Positions 44,999 to 56,208 of a stretch of DNA of 64,000 nt are shown piece by piece (position 1 is the stretch's first letter; each line of letters opens with the position of its first letter). Location: contig NZ_VTHB01000006.1 of assembly GCF_009729205.1 (NCBI RefSeq), positions 62,001 through 126,000 of the forward strand, read 5' to 3'. The notes under the pieces were generated by a model. That model saw only the letters and a program-made list of their open reading frames with translations, searched no databases and had not been told where the DNA came from. This DNA is from Mycobacteroides sp. CBMA 271 (lineage in GTDB: Bacteria; Actinomycetota; Actinomycetes; Mycobacteriales; Mycobacteriaceae). A program made the translations under genes and the position numbers.

Positions 44999-46000
44999 CT
45001 ATGCATCACTCGCCGGAGCCGGCCGCTGTGCGAGCTCTCGCGCGGCATCCAAATAGCTCAGCGCACCACGTGAACCCGGGTCGTAATCGAGGACGCTGGT
45101 CCCGTATCCAGGGGCCTCGGAGACCTTGACGCTGCGGGGAATGACGGAGGCCAGCACCTTGGCACCGAAGTGACTACGTACCTCGTCCGCCACCTGATCG
45201 GCGAGCTTGGTCCTGCCGTCGTACATGGTGAGCAGCACGGTCGACACGTGCAGGGCTGGGTTCAGGTGAGCGTGGACCAGCTCGATGTTGCGCAGGAGTT
45301 GGCCCACGCCCTCCAGGGCGTAGTACTCGCACTGGATGGGGATCAGCACTTCGTTGGCCGCAACGAGCGCGTTGACCGTCAACAGTCCCAACGACGGCGG
45401 GCAGTCGATGAAGACGAAGTCGAAGGCATCTGCAGGCAGGCCGGCCAGCGCGGAGCGCAGTCGTCCTTCGCGGGCGACCATCGACACCAGTTCGATCTCG
45501 GCGCCAGCGAGGTCGATCGTCGCGGGAACGCAGAACAGGTGCTCGCTCTGCGGGCTGCCCTGGATCGCGTCCTTAATCGGGATCTCACCAAGCAGCACCT
45601 CGTACGAGGACGGGGTGCCCGCGCGGTGATCGGCGCCCAGCGCGGTGCTCGCATTGCCCTGCGGATCGAGATCGATGACCAGAACGTTGAGGCCCTGTAG
45701 GGCCATCGCGGCCGCGAGGTTCACCGCCGTCGTCGTCTTCCCCACGCCGCCTTTCTGGTTGGCGATCGTGAGCATCCGGCGTTGCGTCGGCTTCGGAAGA
45801 CGGACGGATCCCTGCTTGATTTGGGTAGCGCGCTGGGCTGCCGCACCGATCGGGGTCTCCGACTCCTTGAACTCCACGGGGGTCCGGTGACCGTCACCCG
45901 ATGCGCCGGTTTCACGTGAAACATTGGGCGCATCGAGACCGGGCGTTCCTCGCCCGAGTTGGGCGCCCTTCCCGCGTGCGGGGGACTCGTCGCTCTTCAC
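44999..46000 (-). CDS. parA: Chromosome partitioning ATPase ParA
   Basis: A 333-residue ParA ATPase. The deviant Walker A motif is KGGVGKTTTAVN around residue 91, Walker A' is VLVIDLDPQGNAS, and the B motif is FVFIDCPPSLGLL. I place the start at the GTG at 46000 because AAGGAG lies six bases upstream and this removes an implausible overlap of over 100 bases with rsmG that an upstream start would cause. The length then agrees with the M. tuberculosis protein (347 aa). The N-terminal extension includes NVSRET, encoded by a parS site inside the gene (45909-45922), as in M. tuberculosis. Confidence 0.95.
   Translation of the reverse strand: MKSDESPARGKGAQLGRGTPGLDAPNVSRETGASGDGHRTPVEFKESETPIGAAAQRATQIKQGSVRLPKPTQRRMLTIANQKGGVGKTTTAVNLAAAMALQGLNVLVIDLDPQGNASTALGADHRAGTPSSYEVLLGEIPIKDAIQGSPQSEHLFCVPATIDLAGAEIELVSMVAREGRLRSALAGLPADAFDFVFIDCPPSLGLLTVNALVAANEVLIPIQCEYYALEGVGQLLRNIELVHAHLNPALHVSTVLLTMYDGRTKLADQVADEVRSHFGAKVLASVIPRSVKVSEAPGYGTSVLDYDPGSRGALSYLDAARELAQRPAPASDA
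45909..45922. other. parS site inside parA
   Basis: GTTTCACGTGAAAC is the full palindromic parS core. It lies near the 5' end of parA and encodes part of NVSRET, so the site constrains the protein sequence. Confidence 0.92.
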
Positions 46001-46022
46001 TGTCGTCTCCTTGACCAGATGC

Positions 46023-46760
<738 letters not shown>

Positions 46761-46785
46761 TTACATAGATGGGATTTGGTGGCTA

Positions 46786-47358
46786 TCAGTCGTTGAGGAT
46801 GACGACGCGGCGCGACGGCTCCACGCCCTCGCTCTCGCTGTGCACACCGTCAACCGCGGCCACCGCATCGTGCACGATCTTGCGCTCGAAGGGAGTCATC
46901 GGCGAGAGCTCTTCGCGCTCCCCGGACTCCAGCACCTGCTTGGCGAGCTTGGTGCCGAGCGCAGCCAGCTCGTCGCGTCGACGGCCGCGCCAGTTCGCGA
47001 CGTCGAGCATCAGACGGCTGCGCTCACCGGACTTCTGCTGGACCGCGAGTCGAGTCAGCTCCTGCAGCGCGTCCAGCACCTCGCCCTTGCGGCCCACGAG
47101 CTTCGACAAATCGCCGCCGCCGTCAATGCTGACGATCGCGCGATCCCCTTCGACATCCAGATCGATATCGCCGTCAAAGTCGAGGACATCCAGGAACTCC
47201 TCCAAGTAGTCGCCGGCGATCTCGCCTTCGGCGACCAAACGATCTTCCTGATTGCCGGGCCGCGGCGCCTCGGTCTCCGAGGCCTCGGTCTCCGGAGCAT
47301 CTGGTGCCTCGGTGGTGGTCTCGGTGCCTTCGCTGGCCTTCGTATCGAGATCGGTCAT
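46786..47358 (-). CDS. jag: Jag/KhpB family RNA-binding protein
   Basis: A 190-residue Jag (KhpB) protein, homologue of Rv3920c. An acidic N-terminus of about 45 residues precedes a KH domain (YLEEFLDVLDFDGDIDLDVE, then GDLSKLVGRKGEVLDALQEL) and a C-terminal R3H domain (RGRRRDELAALGTKL ... MTPFERKIVHDAV). It binds RNA and in related bacteria acts with the YidC/cell-elongation machinery. It lies 42 bases after yidC in the conserved rpmH-rnpA-yidD-yidC-jag operon. Confidence 0.93.
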   Translation of the reverse strand: MTDLDTKASEGTETTTEAPDAPETEASETEAPRPGNQEDRLVAEGEIAGDYLEEFLDVLDFDGDIDLDVEGDRAIVSIDGGGDLSKLVGRKGEVLDALQELTRLAVQQKSGERSRLMLDVANWRGRRRDELAALGTKLAKQVLESGEREELSPMTPFERKIVHDAVAAVDGVHSESEGVEPSRRVVILND

Positions 47359-47400
47359 CGTTCTTCTCCCTTTGTCACGCCCGTGCAGAATCGCGGGCGG

Positions 47401-48498
47401 TTAGCGCTTGCGGCGACGATCAGGCCGAGCACCCGGCTTCGGGGTGCGGCTCGTGGTGCCTGATCCATTTGTGGAATTCGGGGAAGCCTGTCCCCCGCTG
47501 TCTTCGTCCGTTCCACCGGACTCCGCGATCTCGGTGCCTCCGGCATCCTCTGCGGGCTCGTCTGATTGTTTGGCCGGCTGGTTCTTCCCACCGCGTGTCG
47601 GTTTGGCGCCCGGCTTGGGGGCGTTGGCCGCACGCCGGTCTAGATCCGCCTGCTTCTTCTCTTCTTCTTCCTCAGCGATCCTGTTGAAGACGTAGTGCTG
47701 CTGCCCGAACGTCCAGATGTTGTTCGCCACCCAGTACAGGATGATCGCAAGCGGCAAGAACGGTCCACCGACGACCACACCGAGCGGGAACACGTACAGG
47801 GCCAAACGGTTCATGATCTGGGTCTGCGGGTTCGCCTGTGCCTCCGGGCTTTGCCTCGCGATCGAGGCCCGGCTGTTGAAGTAGGTCGCGACACCCGCGA
47901 GGACCATCAGAGGCACCGCGACGCCCGCCACCGCCCACCGGTTGAATTCCGTGAACGCATCGAGGCCCGTCGTCTGAATCATGGTGGCACCCAGCGGCGC
48001 CCCGAACAGGTTCGCGTCAAGGAAGTTCGCCACATCGTGCGCGTTGAAGACGTAGTTGCCGGTGGCGCGGTTCGCCTCCACCGACATCTGCACCTGGCCG
48101 AAGCCGCCGGTCGTTCGGTTGAACGACCGCAACACATGGAACAGCCCCAGGAACACCGGGATCTGCGCCAACATCGGCAGGCAGCCCAGGATCGGATTAA
48201 ACCCGTGATCGCGCTGCAGCTTCTGCATCTCTAGCGCCATCCGCTGGCGATCGTTTTTGTACTTCTTCTGCAGCGCCTTGATCTGGGGCTGCAGTTCCTG
48301 CATCTGGCGTGTGGTCCGGATCTGACGCACAAACGGCTTGTACAGAATCGCTCGGAGGGTGAAGACCAGGAACATCACGGAGAGCGCCCACGCAAAGAAG
48401 TTCTTGGGGCCCAACAGGTACGCGAACAACTTGTACCAAACCCACATGATGGCGGAGACCGGGTAATAGACGAACCCGAGGCTGAACCAATCAAACAT
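47401..48498 (-). CDS. yidC: Membrane protein insertase YidC
   Basis: A 365-residue YidC/Oxa1 insertase of the Gram-positive-like type. The first membrane segment follows [21 protein letters not shown], and the conserved cytoplasmic coiled segment [33 protein letters not shown] is shown here only by its ends [11 protein letters not shown] and [20 protein letters not shown]. Membrane segments follow around residues 195-215 and 235-265. The tail is long, basic and acidic in turns. It inserts membrane proteins with or without SecYEG. Its start overlaps the end of yidD by eight bases. Confidence 0.95.
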   Translation of the reverse strand: MFDWFSLGFVYYPVSAIMWVWYKLFAYLLGPKNFFAWALSVMFLVFTLRAILYKPFVRQIRTTRQMQELQPQIKALQKKYKNDRQRMALEMQKLQRDHGFNPILGCLPMLAQIPVFLGLFHVLRSFNRTTGGFGQVQMSVEANRATGNYVFNAHDVANFLDANLFGAPLGATMIQTTGLDAFTEFNRWAVAGVAVPLMVLAGVATYFNSRASIARQSPEAQANPQTQIMNRLALYVFPLGVVVGGPFLPLAIILYWVANNIWTFGQQHYVFNRIAEEEEEKKQADLDRRAANAPKPGAKPTRGGKNQPAKQSDEPAEDAGGTEIAESGGTDEDSGGQASPNSTNGSGTTSRTPKPGARPDRRRKR

Positions 48499-48781
48499 CC
48501 GCTGTACTCCTCTGCACGCTCACGTGCGGTAGTCCCTCATGGTCGTGCCCGTCGTGGCGTTCAGGAATCGGATCCCATCCACCGTGGTGCCACGGCCCAC
48601 ACTTCAATAAGCGGATCGTCGCCAACCAGCTGCCGCGGATCAATCCGTGCACCGTCAACGCCTCGACCGCGTACTGACTGCAGGTCGGCATGAATCGGCA
48701 GCTCGGCAGCCGCATCGGGGAGATCCAGGTCTGATACAGGCGGATCAGAAAGATCGCGGCGCGCGCGGGGCGGCTTCTCAT
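48491..48781 (-). CDS. yidD: Membrane protein insertion efficiency factor YidD
   Basis: A 96-residue YidD protein. The diagnostic cysteine-containing core [27 protein letters not shown] (shown in part: [13 protein letters not shown]) is complete, with [14 protein letters not shown] following. It is a small membrane-associated helper of YidC-dependent insertion. The ATG overlaps the rnpA stop by four bases. The His/Glu-rich C-terminal tail ([12 protein letters not shown]) is longer than in many homologues. Confidence 0.94.
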   Translation of the reverse strand: MRSRPARAAIFLIRLYQTWISPMRLPSCRFMPTCSQYAVEALTVHGLIRGSWLATIRLLKCGPWHHGGWDPIPERHDGHDHEGLPHVSVQRSTADV

Positions 48782-49152
48782 CGCGTCCGCTCGCGGCCCT
48801 GCTGCTCGGCTCGATCGATCCCGTCGCGTAATTGCTGACGCAGGCTCGCCGACAGTGCGGTTGCGCTGCTGGGCAATGCCCTGATCACCATTCGGTCCAC
48901 CGGCTCAAGCCTGGGGAGCACTTCGGCTGCCGCGTGCCGGAGCCGGCGCGACACTCGGTGGCGTACCACCGCACCGCCGACCGACTTTCCAACAATCAGG
49001 CCAACCTTGGCGCCCTCAGCCTGCCCGTACTCGGAGCCCGAGTACCCGCGCTGCAGGTGAATCACCAAGTCCGCGTGGGCACTTCGTGCTCCACGCTTGA
49101 CTGTCTGTCGGAATTCGGATGATTTGGTCATCCGGTGTCGAGTCGGCAACAC
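48778..49152 (-). CDS. rnpA: Ribonuclease P protein component
   Basis: A 124-residue RNase P protein subunit, which helps the catalytic RNA remove tRNA 5' leaders. The N-terminal [20 protein letters not shown] and the RNR-type motif region [17 protein letters not shown] are conserved. It starts with GTG at 49152. It is downstream of rpmH by 24 bases and overlaps yidD by four, the usual arrangement beside dnaA. The RNA component is not in this window. Confidence 0.94.
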   Translation of the reverse strand: MLPTRHRMTKSSEFRQTVKRGARSAHADLVIHLQRGYSGSEYGQAEGAKVGLIVGKSVGGAVVRHRVSRRLRHAAAEVLPRLEPVDRMVIRALPSSATALSASLRQQLRDGIDRAEQQGRERTR

Positions 49153-49176
49153 CGACTACTACCTGCGCCCGAAAAC

Positions 49177-49320
49177 TTAGGCGGAGAGTTCCCGACGGCC
49201 CTTAGCGCGCCGCACGGCAATGATCGCGCGACCCGCACGGGTACGCATACGCAACCGGAAGCCGTGCGTACGTGCGCGACGCCGGTTATTTGGCTGGAAG
49301 GTCCGCTTGCCCTTTGCCAC
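49177..49320 (-). CDS. rpmH: Ribosomal protein L34
   Basis: A 47-residue ribosomal protein L34 of the large subunit. The product begins [17 protein letters not shown] and ends KGRRELSA, as in other mycobacteria. The start is GTG at 49320, with AAGGAG eight bases upstream. It heads the minus-strand operon rpmH-rnpA-yidD-yidC-jag and diverges from dnaA. Confidence 0.97.
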   Translation of the reverse strand: MAKGKRTFQPNNRRRARTHGFRLRMRTRAGRAIIAVRRAKGRRELSA

Positions 49321-50102
49321 TGTTACTACTCCTTCATGTCCATCACGTTCTCAGCCAGCACCACCCACGCCATACCTTCACGACGCATGCGATGTGGTGA
49401 GACGTTTCAGTCCGTTAATACTTCTCACTCGCCACCGGCGCGGTACCTACGAAATCTGGGATTTCATCCCCGATAACGTGCGGGTCGCGGCCGTGCCGCC
49501 AACGTTCGGGCGACTGTTTGAGGGTACTGACCTGCTCGACGCCGGTCAAACTGGTCACGTTCACCACGACGTAGACCAAACCCTTCGACAATTGTCGCGT
49601 ACCCGACGATTTCGAACGAATGCGTACCGCCCTCACCTCGGCCGGTGTGTATGGCGTCGAGGATCTGGGCCAAATTTGTCAGCAATAACGCCATCCGGTA
49701 CGTCACGGGCCAGGGCATCGAGCCCGGTCTATGATCACAGCCGTCACAGCCGTATCCCCGCGGCACAGGAGTCCGTCACCTTCGGCGAAACTTGTCACCG
49801 ATGTCTCCTGATCGGTTGGCGGGGGGCTACAAAAACTGTTAGCTTCTGCGAATGCCGTTTCCACCGGGCGCATGCGTCGGAACCACCCACACGGGCCGAT
49901 GCCGATCGAGGTCGGACACCGACTAGCCGGTCCCCCGGAACAGGTGATCCGAGGTGATCTCCTGGTAAGCGCACACTGACCACAATGGGGGTGGTCTGCT
50001 TTGTTGTCCACAGGTGTGGATAACCGTGTGGAAACCCGCGATCGATCCTTGGAAAGGGGCTAGTGTCAACGTGTCCCCTTCCAGCCAGAGAGATGCTCGC
50101 CG
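49321..50102. promoter_or_regulatory. rpmH-dnaA intergenic region
   Basis: 782 bases without a convincing gene. It must contain the divergent rpmH and dnaA promoters. Open frames of up to about 245 codons here lack plausible composition and ribosome sites. DnaA boxes lie near its right end (50004-50023). Mycobacterial studies place origin-related function mainly on the dnaN side. Confidence 0.6.
50004..50023. promoter_or_regulatory. Paired DnaA boxes upstream of dnaA
   Basis: TTGTCCACA (50004-50012, the mycobacterial consensus) and TGTGGATAA (50015-50023, reverse of TTATCCACA) face each other across two bases. They lie about 80 bases upstream of the dnaA start, suited to autoregulation of dnaA. 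Confidence 0.8.
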
Positions 50103-51578
50103 TTGACTGACGAACTGAATTCCCAGTTCACGGCGGTATGGAATACCGTCGTCTCCGAACTCAATGGCGATGACAGCCAGTATCTGTCGAGCTTTCCGCC
50201 GCTGACACCGCAGCAGCGCGCCTGGCTGACATTGGTCAAACCACTCACCCTTGCCGAGGGCTTCGCACTGCTCTCCGTGCCGTCGAGTTTCGTGCAAAAC
50301 GAGATCGAACGACACCTGCGCGGGCCGATCGTGGAGGCACTCTCACGGCGGCTGGGAGAGAACGTCGAACTGGGAGTACGGATCGCGGCTCCGGCCGCTG
50401 GCGAAGATTCAGAAGTCGCCGGCCCCGCCCCCGAACTCGATCTCGACGAGGTCGATGAGACCAGTGAGGCGCTTGCCAGTGCACACGAATCGTGGCCCTC
50501 GTACTTCATCAACCGTCCCGGCGGCGCCGACAAGGCCGAGACGCCCGATACCAGCCTGAACGGGCGCTACACGTTCGAGTCCTTCGTCATCGGTGCATCC
50601 AACCGCTTCTCGCATGCCGCAGCAGTCGCGGTGTCCGAGGCGCCCGCGCGGGCCTACAACCCGTTATTCATCTGGGGTGAATCGGGGCTGGGCAAGACGC
50701 ATCTGCTGCATGCGGCCGGGAACTACGCCCAACGATTGTTCCCGGGTATGCGCGTCAAATATGTCTCTACCGAAGAGTTCACCAACGACTTCATCAACTC
50801 TTTGCGCGATGACCGCCGGGTTGCCTTCAAACGCAGCTACCGCGACATCGATGTACTCCTGGTCGATGACATCCAGTTCATCGAGGGCAAGGAAGGTATC
50901 CAGGAAGAGTTCTTCCACACCTTCAACACCCTGCACAACGCCAACAAGCAGATCGTCATCTCCTCGGACCGCCCACCCAAGGGCCTGGCCACTCTGGAAG
51001 ACCGCCTGCGTACCCGCTTCGAGTGGGGTCTGATTACCGACGTTCAACCCCCTGAACTGGAGACCCGGATCGCGATCCTGCGCAAAAAAGCGCAAATGGA
51101 CCGCCTAGACGTCCCCGATGATGTGCTGGAACTCATCGCGAGCCGCATTGAACGCAATATCCGCGAACTCGAGGGCGCCCTCATCCGGGTCACCGCCTTC
51201 GCCTCCCTGAACAAGTCCCCCATCGAGCTGTCACTGGCCGAGATCGTGTTGCGTGACCTCATCCCCGACTCGAACTCCATCCAGATCAGTGCGGCCACCA
51301 TCATGGCCGTCACTGCCGAATACTTCGACACCACCGTCGAAGAGCTACGTGGTCCAGGTAAGACACGCGCGCTAGCTCAGGCACGCCAGATCGCCATGTA
51401 CCTGTGTCGTGAGCTCACCGACCTGTCCCTGCCCAAGATCGGGCAGACCTTCGGACGCGACCACACGACGGTCATGTACGCCGACAAGAAGATACGTGGC
51501 GAAATGGCCCAGCGGCGTGAGGTTTTCGATCATGTCAAGGAACTCACCGCGCGAATCCGTCAGCGCTCTCGACACTGA
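50103..51578 (+). CDS. dnaA: Chromosomal replication initiator DnaA
   Basis: A 491-residue DnaA. Domain I ([20 protein letters not shown]) is followed by an acidic, variable domain II, the AAA+ domain III with Walker [10 protein letters not shown] near residue 192 and Walker [15 protein letters not shown], and domain IV with the DNA-binding signature [14 protein letters not shown]. It binds DnaA boxes and opens oriC. The start is TTG at 50103 (MTDELNSQF), as for M. tuberculosis dnaA, with AGAGATG-type sequence just upstream. dnaN follows across oriC. Confidence 0.98.
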   Translation: MTDELNSQFTAVWNTVVSELNGDDSQYLSSFPPLTPQQRAWLTLVKPLTLAEGFALLSVPSSFVQNEIERHLRGPIVEALSRRLGENVELGVRIAAPAAGEDSEVAGPAPELDLDEVDETSEALASAHESWPSYFINRPGGADKAETPDTSLNGRYTFESFVIGASNRFSHAAAVAVSEAPARAYNPLFIWGESGLGKTHLLHAAGNYAQRLFPGMRVKYVSTEEFTNDFINSLRDDRRVAFKRSYRDIDVLLVDDIQFIEGKEGIQEEFFHTFNTLHNANKQIVISSDRPPKGLATLEDRLRTRFEWGLITDVQPPELETRIAILRKKAQMDRLDVPDDVLELIASRIERNIRELEGALIRVTAFASLNKSPIELSLAEIVLRDLIPDSNSIQISAATIMAVTAEYFDTTVEELRGPGKTRALAQARQIAMYLCRELTDLSLPKIGQTFGRDHTTVMYADKKIRGEMAQRREVFDHVKELTARIRQRSRH

Positions 51579-52337
51579 CCTAGCGCCACCGCACCCTTCT
51601 CTCTCACTCTCTTTCCCTGCTTGCTTCCGCCGGCTGCAGGCCCTTCGTGCACCTATCGTCATTGCACGCACAACGCTTCATGTGTGTACGAAAATCGCCC
51701 TGTGTGGCTGCTTCGGGACCCTCAACACACACCTGTTTCAAGACTTTTCGAGATTTTTCTCGACAATTTTTTGTCACCTCGTGTGGCCCACACGTCACAT
51801 CAACAACAGTTGGCGCTGTGCACAGGGCTGTGGACTGCTGTTGACCAACCTCGCCGTCGGTTGGGGGGTAGCTGAACGAACTACCGACCGTCCACATTCA
51901 CGCCCAGTCCATTAGATCCCGATCCACAATCCCCTGACAGCCCACGAACCGCGTTGTCATGCGACAACACTTGTCTGTCCACAGATTCCACAGCACCTAC
52001 TACTACTACTTAAATCTCTCTCTAGTCTTTCTCTTTAAAAGCAGTTGTGTGGATGGACCCGTCAACACGGCACGTCCGGTCGGTAACCCAGCGATGACAG
52101 ACGGCGAAACAGAACGGCTTTCACGATGCGCCGAAAGCATCTACGGTTGTGCTTCGGAAGCCGCCTCGCCTGACGGCTTCCCACTCCGAGCGACAGGACG
52201 TGTGCCCGGTGCCCCCGGTTGATACCGGATGGCTGCCGGATGCGCTGTTCGTGCTGTCACCCGGTCGTGCCACGATGGCTATCACGGATTTTGTGTCAAA
52301 ACAGTCCAACAGGACACCGAGGAAGCGAAGGGTATCC
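51579..52337. other. oriC: Replication origin oriC (dnaA-dnaN intergenic)
   Basis: 759 bases between dnaA and dnaN, the established position of mycobacterial oriC. DnaA-box-like nonamers (consensus TTGTCCACA) include CAGTCCACA on the minus strand at 51829-51837, CCGTCCACA at 51888-51896, CTGTCCACA at 51975-51983 (8 of 9), GATTCCACA at 51984-51992, and CCATCCACA on the minus strand at 52048-52056. CGTGTGGCCCACACG (51780-51794) is a perfect palindrome made of two facing half-boxes. Runs of T at 51725-51775 and an AT/CT-rich stretch at 51997-52040 are candidate unwinding DNA. Confidence 0.93.
51997..52011 (+). other. DnaA-trio-like element in oriC
   Basis: Four CTA triplets and a CTT (CTACTACTACTACTT) start four bases after GATTCCACA, itself directly after CTGTCCACA, and are followed by TAAATCTC. 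This is the arrangement of the B. subtilis DnaA-trio/BUS, where DnaA assembles on single-stranded triplets next to boxes. Confidence 0.7.
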
Positions 52338-53537
52338 ATGGATCTCGCGAGCCCCACTGCCGCAGACACCAGCCTGAAGTTCAGGGTCGCGCGAGACGAC
52401 TTCGCAGATTCGGTGGCGTGGGTCGCCCGCAGCCTGCCGTCTCGGCCCACCGTCCCGGTGCTGGCTGGTGTGCTGCTCACCGCGCATGACACGGGTTTGG
52501 CGCTGTCGGGTTTCGATTACGAGGTTTCCGCGCAGGTGCAGGTGGCTGCCGAGGTTTCAACCGCCGGTAGTGCGCTGGTGTCGGGTCGGCTGCTCTCCGA
52601 TATCACCCGGGCGCTGCCCAACAAGCCCGTGGATGTCGCGTTGGAGGGCACGCGTCTGCTGATCAGTTGCGGTAGCGCGAAGTTTTCGCTGCCGAGCATG
52701 CCCGTTGAGGATTACCCGGCGCTGCCAGCACTGCCAGAGGAGACAGGTGCGTTGGGTGCCGAGGTGTTCTCCGAGGCGATCGGTCAGGTCGCGGTGGCTG
52801 CCGGCAAGGACGACACACTGCCGATGCTGACTGGTATTCGGGTCGAAATCAACGGTGACACAGTGGTTTTGGCGGCAACCGACCGGTTCCGGTTGGCGGT
52901 TCGTGAGCTGAAGTGGACCTCCGGATCGAGCGAGACCAACGCCGCCGTGTTGGTGCCGGCTAAAACACTCTCCGAGGCCGCAAAGTCGGCGTCCAGCGGA
53001 TCGGATGTGCAGCTGGCACTGGGAGCAGGCGCTGCCATCGGCTCGGAGGGCCTGCTGGGCATTGTCAGCAACGGCAAGCGCAGTACTACCCGCCTGCTGG
53101 ATGCGGAGTTCCCTAAGTTCCGGCAGCTGCTTCCTACCGAACACACCGCGTTGGCGACGGTGGCCATCGGGGAATTGGTGGAAGCTATCAAACGTGTTGC
53201 GCTGGTAGCCGATCGCGGCGCGCAGATCCGCTTGGAGTTTGAGCCGGGGCTGCTGCGCCTATCGGCAGGTGCCGATGACGTGGGTCGTGCCGAGGAAGAG
53301 CTGGAAGTCGAGTTCGTCGGAGAACCCCTCACCATTGCCTTCAACCCGACCTATCTGACGGACGGGCTGGGGTCACTGCACTCGAACCGTGTGACGTTTG
53401 GTTTCACCACGCCAAGCCGCCCCGCCGTGCTGCGGCCCGCGGAAGACGATCAAAGCTCGCCGGACGGCTCCGGGCCGTTCACGGCAGCGCAAACTGACTA
53501 TGTCTATCTATTGATGCCGGTGCGCTTGCCCGGCTAG
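52338..53537 (+). CDS. dnaN: DNA polymerase III beta sliding clamp
   Basis: A 399-residue beta clamp. Three repeated clamp domains are recognisable: [21 protein letters not shown] at the start, [22 protein letters not shown] in the middle and [21 protein letters not shown] in the third, with the C-terminal [10 protein letters not shown]. The ring tethers the polymerase to DNA. I choose the ATG at 52338, in agreement with the M. tuberculosis start (MDAATT...); the upstream open frame intrudes into oriC. gnd follows after 51 bases. Confidence 0.98.
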   Translation: MDLASPTAADTSLKFRVARDDFADSVAWVARSLPSRPTVPVLAGVLLTAHDTGLALSGFDYEVSAQVQVAAEVSTAGSALVSGRLLSDITRALPNKPVDVALEGTRLLISCGSAKFSLPSMPVEDYPALPALPEETGALGAEVFSEAIGQVAVAAGKDDTLPMLTGIRVEINGDTVVLAATDRFRLAVRELKWTSGSSETNAAVLVPAKTLSEAAKSASSGSDVQLALGAGAAIGSEGLLGIVSNGKRSTTRLLDAEFPKFRQLLPTEHTALATVAIGELVEAIKRVALVADRGAQIRLEFEPGLLRLSAGADDVGRAEEELEVEFVGEPLTIAFNPTYLTDGLGSLHSNRVTFGFTTPSRPAVLRPAEDDQSSPDGSGPFTAAQTDYVYLLMPVRLPG

Positions 53538-53588
53538 GGCTAGCGCCCCTCACCGCGCATACGGACTGGTCATAGGAGGTTATGGGTC

Positions 53589-54482
53589 ATGCAGCTGGGT
53601 TTGGTCGGATTAGGCAAGATGGGGTTCAACATGCGCGACCGGCTACGGGCCGGCGGGCATGAGGTCATCGGATACGATCCTCGCCCCGAGGTGACCGATG
53701 CCGGGTCGCTGAAGGCGTTGGCGGAGCAGTTGGCAGCGCCCCGCGTGGTGTGGGTGATGGTTCCGTCGGGACCGGTCACGCAGCAGACGATTGCCGAGCT
53801 CGCCGATGAGTTGTCCCCGGGAGACCTGGTTATCGACGGCGGAAACTCGCGGTTCACTGAGGACCAGCCGAATGCTGATCTGTTGGCGGCCAAGGGAATT
53901 GGCTACATCGACGCAGGGGTATCAGGCGGAGTGTGGGGCAAGGACAACGGCTACGGATTGATGGTCGGCGGTAGCGATGCCGACGTCAGCCGCGCGATGC
54001 CCATCTTCGACACGCTACGTCCCGAGGGTGAACGTGCCGACGGCTTTGTGCACGCGGGCCCGGTGGGCGCCGGTCACTACGCCAAGATGATCCACAACGG
54101 CATCGAGTATGGGCTGATGCATGCGTATGCCGAGGGGTACGAACTGCTGGCCGCAGAGCCGCTCATCACCGATGTGCAGGCGGTGCTGCAGGCCTGGACG
54201 AAGGGCACCGTTGTGCGGTCGTGGCTGCTGGATCTGTTGGCCAAGGCGCTCAAGGAAGACCCAGGCTTCGACGCTATCTCCGGGTACACCGAGGATTCGG
54301 GCGAGGGTCGTTGGACCGTCGAGGAGGCCATTAACCACCGGGTCCCTACTCCCGTCATTGCGGCAGCGTTGTTCGCGCGGTTCGCGTCCAGGCAAGAGGA
54401 TTCACCGGCGATGAAGGCTGTTTCGGCGTTGCGTAACCAGTTCGGTGGCCACGCGGTCAAGCGCGTCGGTCTTTCTGGATAG
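53589..54482 (+). CDS. gnd: 6-phosphogluconate dehydrogenase, decarboxylating (short form)
   Basis: A 297-residue 6-phosphogluconate dehydrogenase of the short YqeC/Gnd2-like class, which makes ribulose 5-phosphate and NAD(P)H in the pentose phosphate pathway. The dinucleotide-binding GLVGLGKMGFNM is at residues 4-15, the substrate loop is DAGVSGGVWGKDNGYGLMVGG (given by GVSGGVWG), and the catalytic Lys is in GAGHYAKMIHNGIEYG. A strong ribosome site (AGGAGG) lies 13-18 bases upstream. Its place between dnaN and recF is found in rapid growers such as M. smegmatis, not in M. tuberculosis. Confidence 0.94.
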   Translation: MQLGLVGLGKMGFNMRDRLRAGGHEVIGYDPRPEVTDAGSLKALAEQLAAPRVVWVMVPSGPVTQQTIAELADELSPGDLVIDGGNSRFTEDQPNADLLAAKGIGYIDAGVSGGVWGKDNGYGLMVGGSDADVSRAMPIFDTLRPEGERADGFVHAGPVGAGHYAKMIHNGIEYGLMHAYAEGYELLAAEPLITDVQAVLQAWTKGTVVRSWLLDLLAKALKEDPGFDAISGYTEDSGEGRWTVEEAINHRVPTPVIAAALFARFASRQEDSPAMKAVSALRNQFGGHAVKRVGLSG

Positions 54483-54500
54483 TCGAGGCGCTCGGGCACG

Positions 54501-55658
54501 GTGTACGTACGACAGTTGGGGTTACGGGACTTCCGGTCGTGGGAGCGAGTGGACCTTGAGCTGGAACCCGGACGCACCGTGTTCGTCGGACCAAACGGCT
54601 ACGGCAAGACGAATCTTCTTGAAGCACTGTGGTATTCGTCGACGCTTTCCTCGCACCGGGTCGCCACCGATGCACCGCTGATTCGCGCGGGCGCCGAGCG
54701 GGCAGTGGTGTCGACCATCGTGGTGAACGATGGGCGCGAGCTTGCCGTTGATCTGGAGATCACTGCGGGCCGGTCCAACAAGGCCCGGATTAATCGGTCC
54801 CCGGTCCGCAGCCCACGTGAAGTTGTCGGGATTCTGCACGCGGTCCTCTTCGCGCCCGAGGATTTGTCGTTGGTGCGCGGCGACCCGGGCGAGCGCCGAC
54901 GGTTCCTGGATGATTTGTTGATCCAACGGCGGCCGCGGATGGCGGGGGTGCGTGCGGACTACGACAAGGTGCTGCGGCAGCGCACCGCGTTACTCAAGAC
55001 AGCCAGTGCGGCGCTGCGCCAACGCAATGATCAAAGTGTGTTGGAGACTCTGGATGTGTGGGACGGACATCTGATTGCACACGGTGCGGAATTGCTTTCC
55101 GCAAGAATAGAATTGGTGGCCGAGCTGCAGCCGCTGGTGGAAAAGTCGTACCAGTTGCTAGCCCCGGCGTCGCGCCCGGCCGATATCGCGTACCGCAGCA
55201 GCGTTGAGGGCATTGACGGGGAGTTATCCGTGGAACGTCTCGCGGATGCGCTGCAGGCGGGGCTGACCGCGAAACGATCCGCGGAAATCGAGCGCGGGGT
55301 GTGTCTGGTGGGACCACACCGCGATGACGTGGAGTTGCGGCTCGGCGATGGGCCAGCGAAGGGATTCGCCAGTCACGGCGAGTCGTGGTCGTTCGCGTTG
55401 GCGTTGCGGTTGGCAGCGTTCGATCTGTTGCGCTCGGAGGGCACCGATCCGCTGCTGATGCTCGATGACGTGTTCGCCGAACTCGATGGCGCACGGCGCC
55501 GATCGTTGGCCACGGTGGCCGCCGACGCCGAGCAGGTGTTGGTGACCGCGGCGGTTCCGGAGGACGTTCCCGAGGAATTGTCGGCCCGCACGGTTACCGT
55601 CGAGGTGCACGAAGACGCGGACAACCCTGGTGGACGAAAGTCGGTGGCGCATGAGTGA
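54501..55658 (+). CDS. recF: Recombination mediator RecF
   Basis: A 385-residue RecF, an SMC-like ATPase that helps load RecA at gaps. The Walker A motif is [16 protein letters not shown] near residues 31-46, the signature region [17 protein letters not shown] follows, and Walker B is [14 protein letters not shown] near residue 318. The start is GTG at 54501 ([15 protein letters not shown]), the typical RecF beginning. It overlaps the next gene by eight bases. It belongs to the dnaN-gnd-recF-dciA-gyrB run. Confidence 0.97.
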   Translation: MYVRQLGLRDFRSWERVDLELEPGRTVFVGPNGYGKTNLLEALWYSSTLSSHRVATDAPLIRAGAERAVVSTIVVNDGRELAVDLEITAGRSNKARINRSPVRSPREVVGILHAVLFAPEDLSLVRGDPGERRRFLDDLLIQRRPRMAGVRADYDKVLRQRTALLKTASAALRQRNDQSVLETLDVWDGHLIAHGAELLSARIELVAELQPLVEKSYQLLAPASRPADIAYRSSVEGIDGELSVERLADALQAGLTAKRSAEIERGVCLVGPHRDDVELRLGDGPAKGFASHGESWSFALALRLAAFDLLRSEGTDPLLMLDDVFAELDGARRRSLATVAADAEQVLVTAAVPEDVPEELSARTVTVEVHEDADNPGGRKSVAHE

Positions 55659-56208
55659 CGAGCCGGACAAGGCCTGGCCGCCGGAGCACCTGGCCGGGGT
55701 GACCGGGATGGATTTGGTGCGGCGGGTCCTCGAAGAGGCACGGGGCGCGGCCAAACAGCAGGGCAAGGATATTGGCCGCGGAGGCCGGTCCCCCCAACAG
55801 CGTCGCCGGGTGGCCGGGGGTCGCCGGACGTGGTCGGGGCCGGGACCGGACGCACGCGATCCACAGCTATTGGGAAGGGCCGCAGGCGATTTGGCGAATC
55901 GCCGGGGATGGTCTACCCGGGTGTCGGAGGGTGCGGTGTTCGGTCGGTGGGAGACCGTGGTCGGTGAGCAGATCGCCGCACATGCGACACCGACGGCGCT
56001 TAACGAGGGTGTGTTGACGGTCGCCGCAGAGTCGACGGCGTGGGCAACGCAGCTGCGGCTGGTGCAGGCACAGCTGCTTGCGAAGATCGCGGCCGCCGTG
56101 GGTGATGGTGTGGTGACGAGTTTGAAGATCTCCGGGCCGACGGCGCCGTCCTGGCGCAAGGGGCCGAGGCATATCGCTGGACGCGGTCCTCGAGACACCT
56201 ACGGATGA
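55651..56208 (+). CDS. DUF721/DciA-like protein (Rv0004 homologue)
   Basis: A 185-residue DUF721 protein corresponding to Rv0004. The C-terminal domain ([22 protein letters not shown], then [22 protein letters not shown], shown by their cores) is the DciA fold, which loads or assists the replicative helicase DnaB in bacteria without DnaC. The N-terminal half is basic and disordered ([16 protein letters not shown]). The ATG at 55651 lies inside the end of recF (eight-base overlap). DciA function in mycobacteria has been shown experimentally, as I recall. Confidence 0.9.
   Translation: MSDEPDKAWPPEHLAGVTGMDLVRRVLEEARGAAKQQGKDIGRGGRSPQQRRRVAGGRRTWSGPGPDARDPQLLGRAAGDLANRRGWSTRVSEGAVFGRWETVVGEQIAAHATPTALNEGVLTVAAESTAWATQLRLVQAQLLAKIAAAVGDGVVTSLKISGPTAPSWRKGPRHIAGRGPRDTYG

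Noticed and set aside
49220..49957. Long plus-strand open frame in the rpmH-dnaA gap
   Set aside because: Overlaps rpmH antisense, has no recognisable domain or ribosome site, and its composition is typical of a GC-rich shadow frame.
52149..52337. Upstream extension of dnaN
   Set aside because: Runs into oriC and is not part of the beta-clamp fold.
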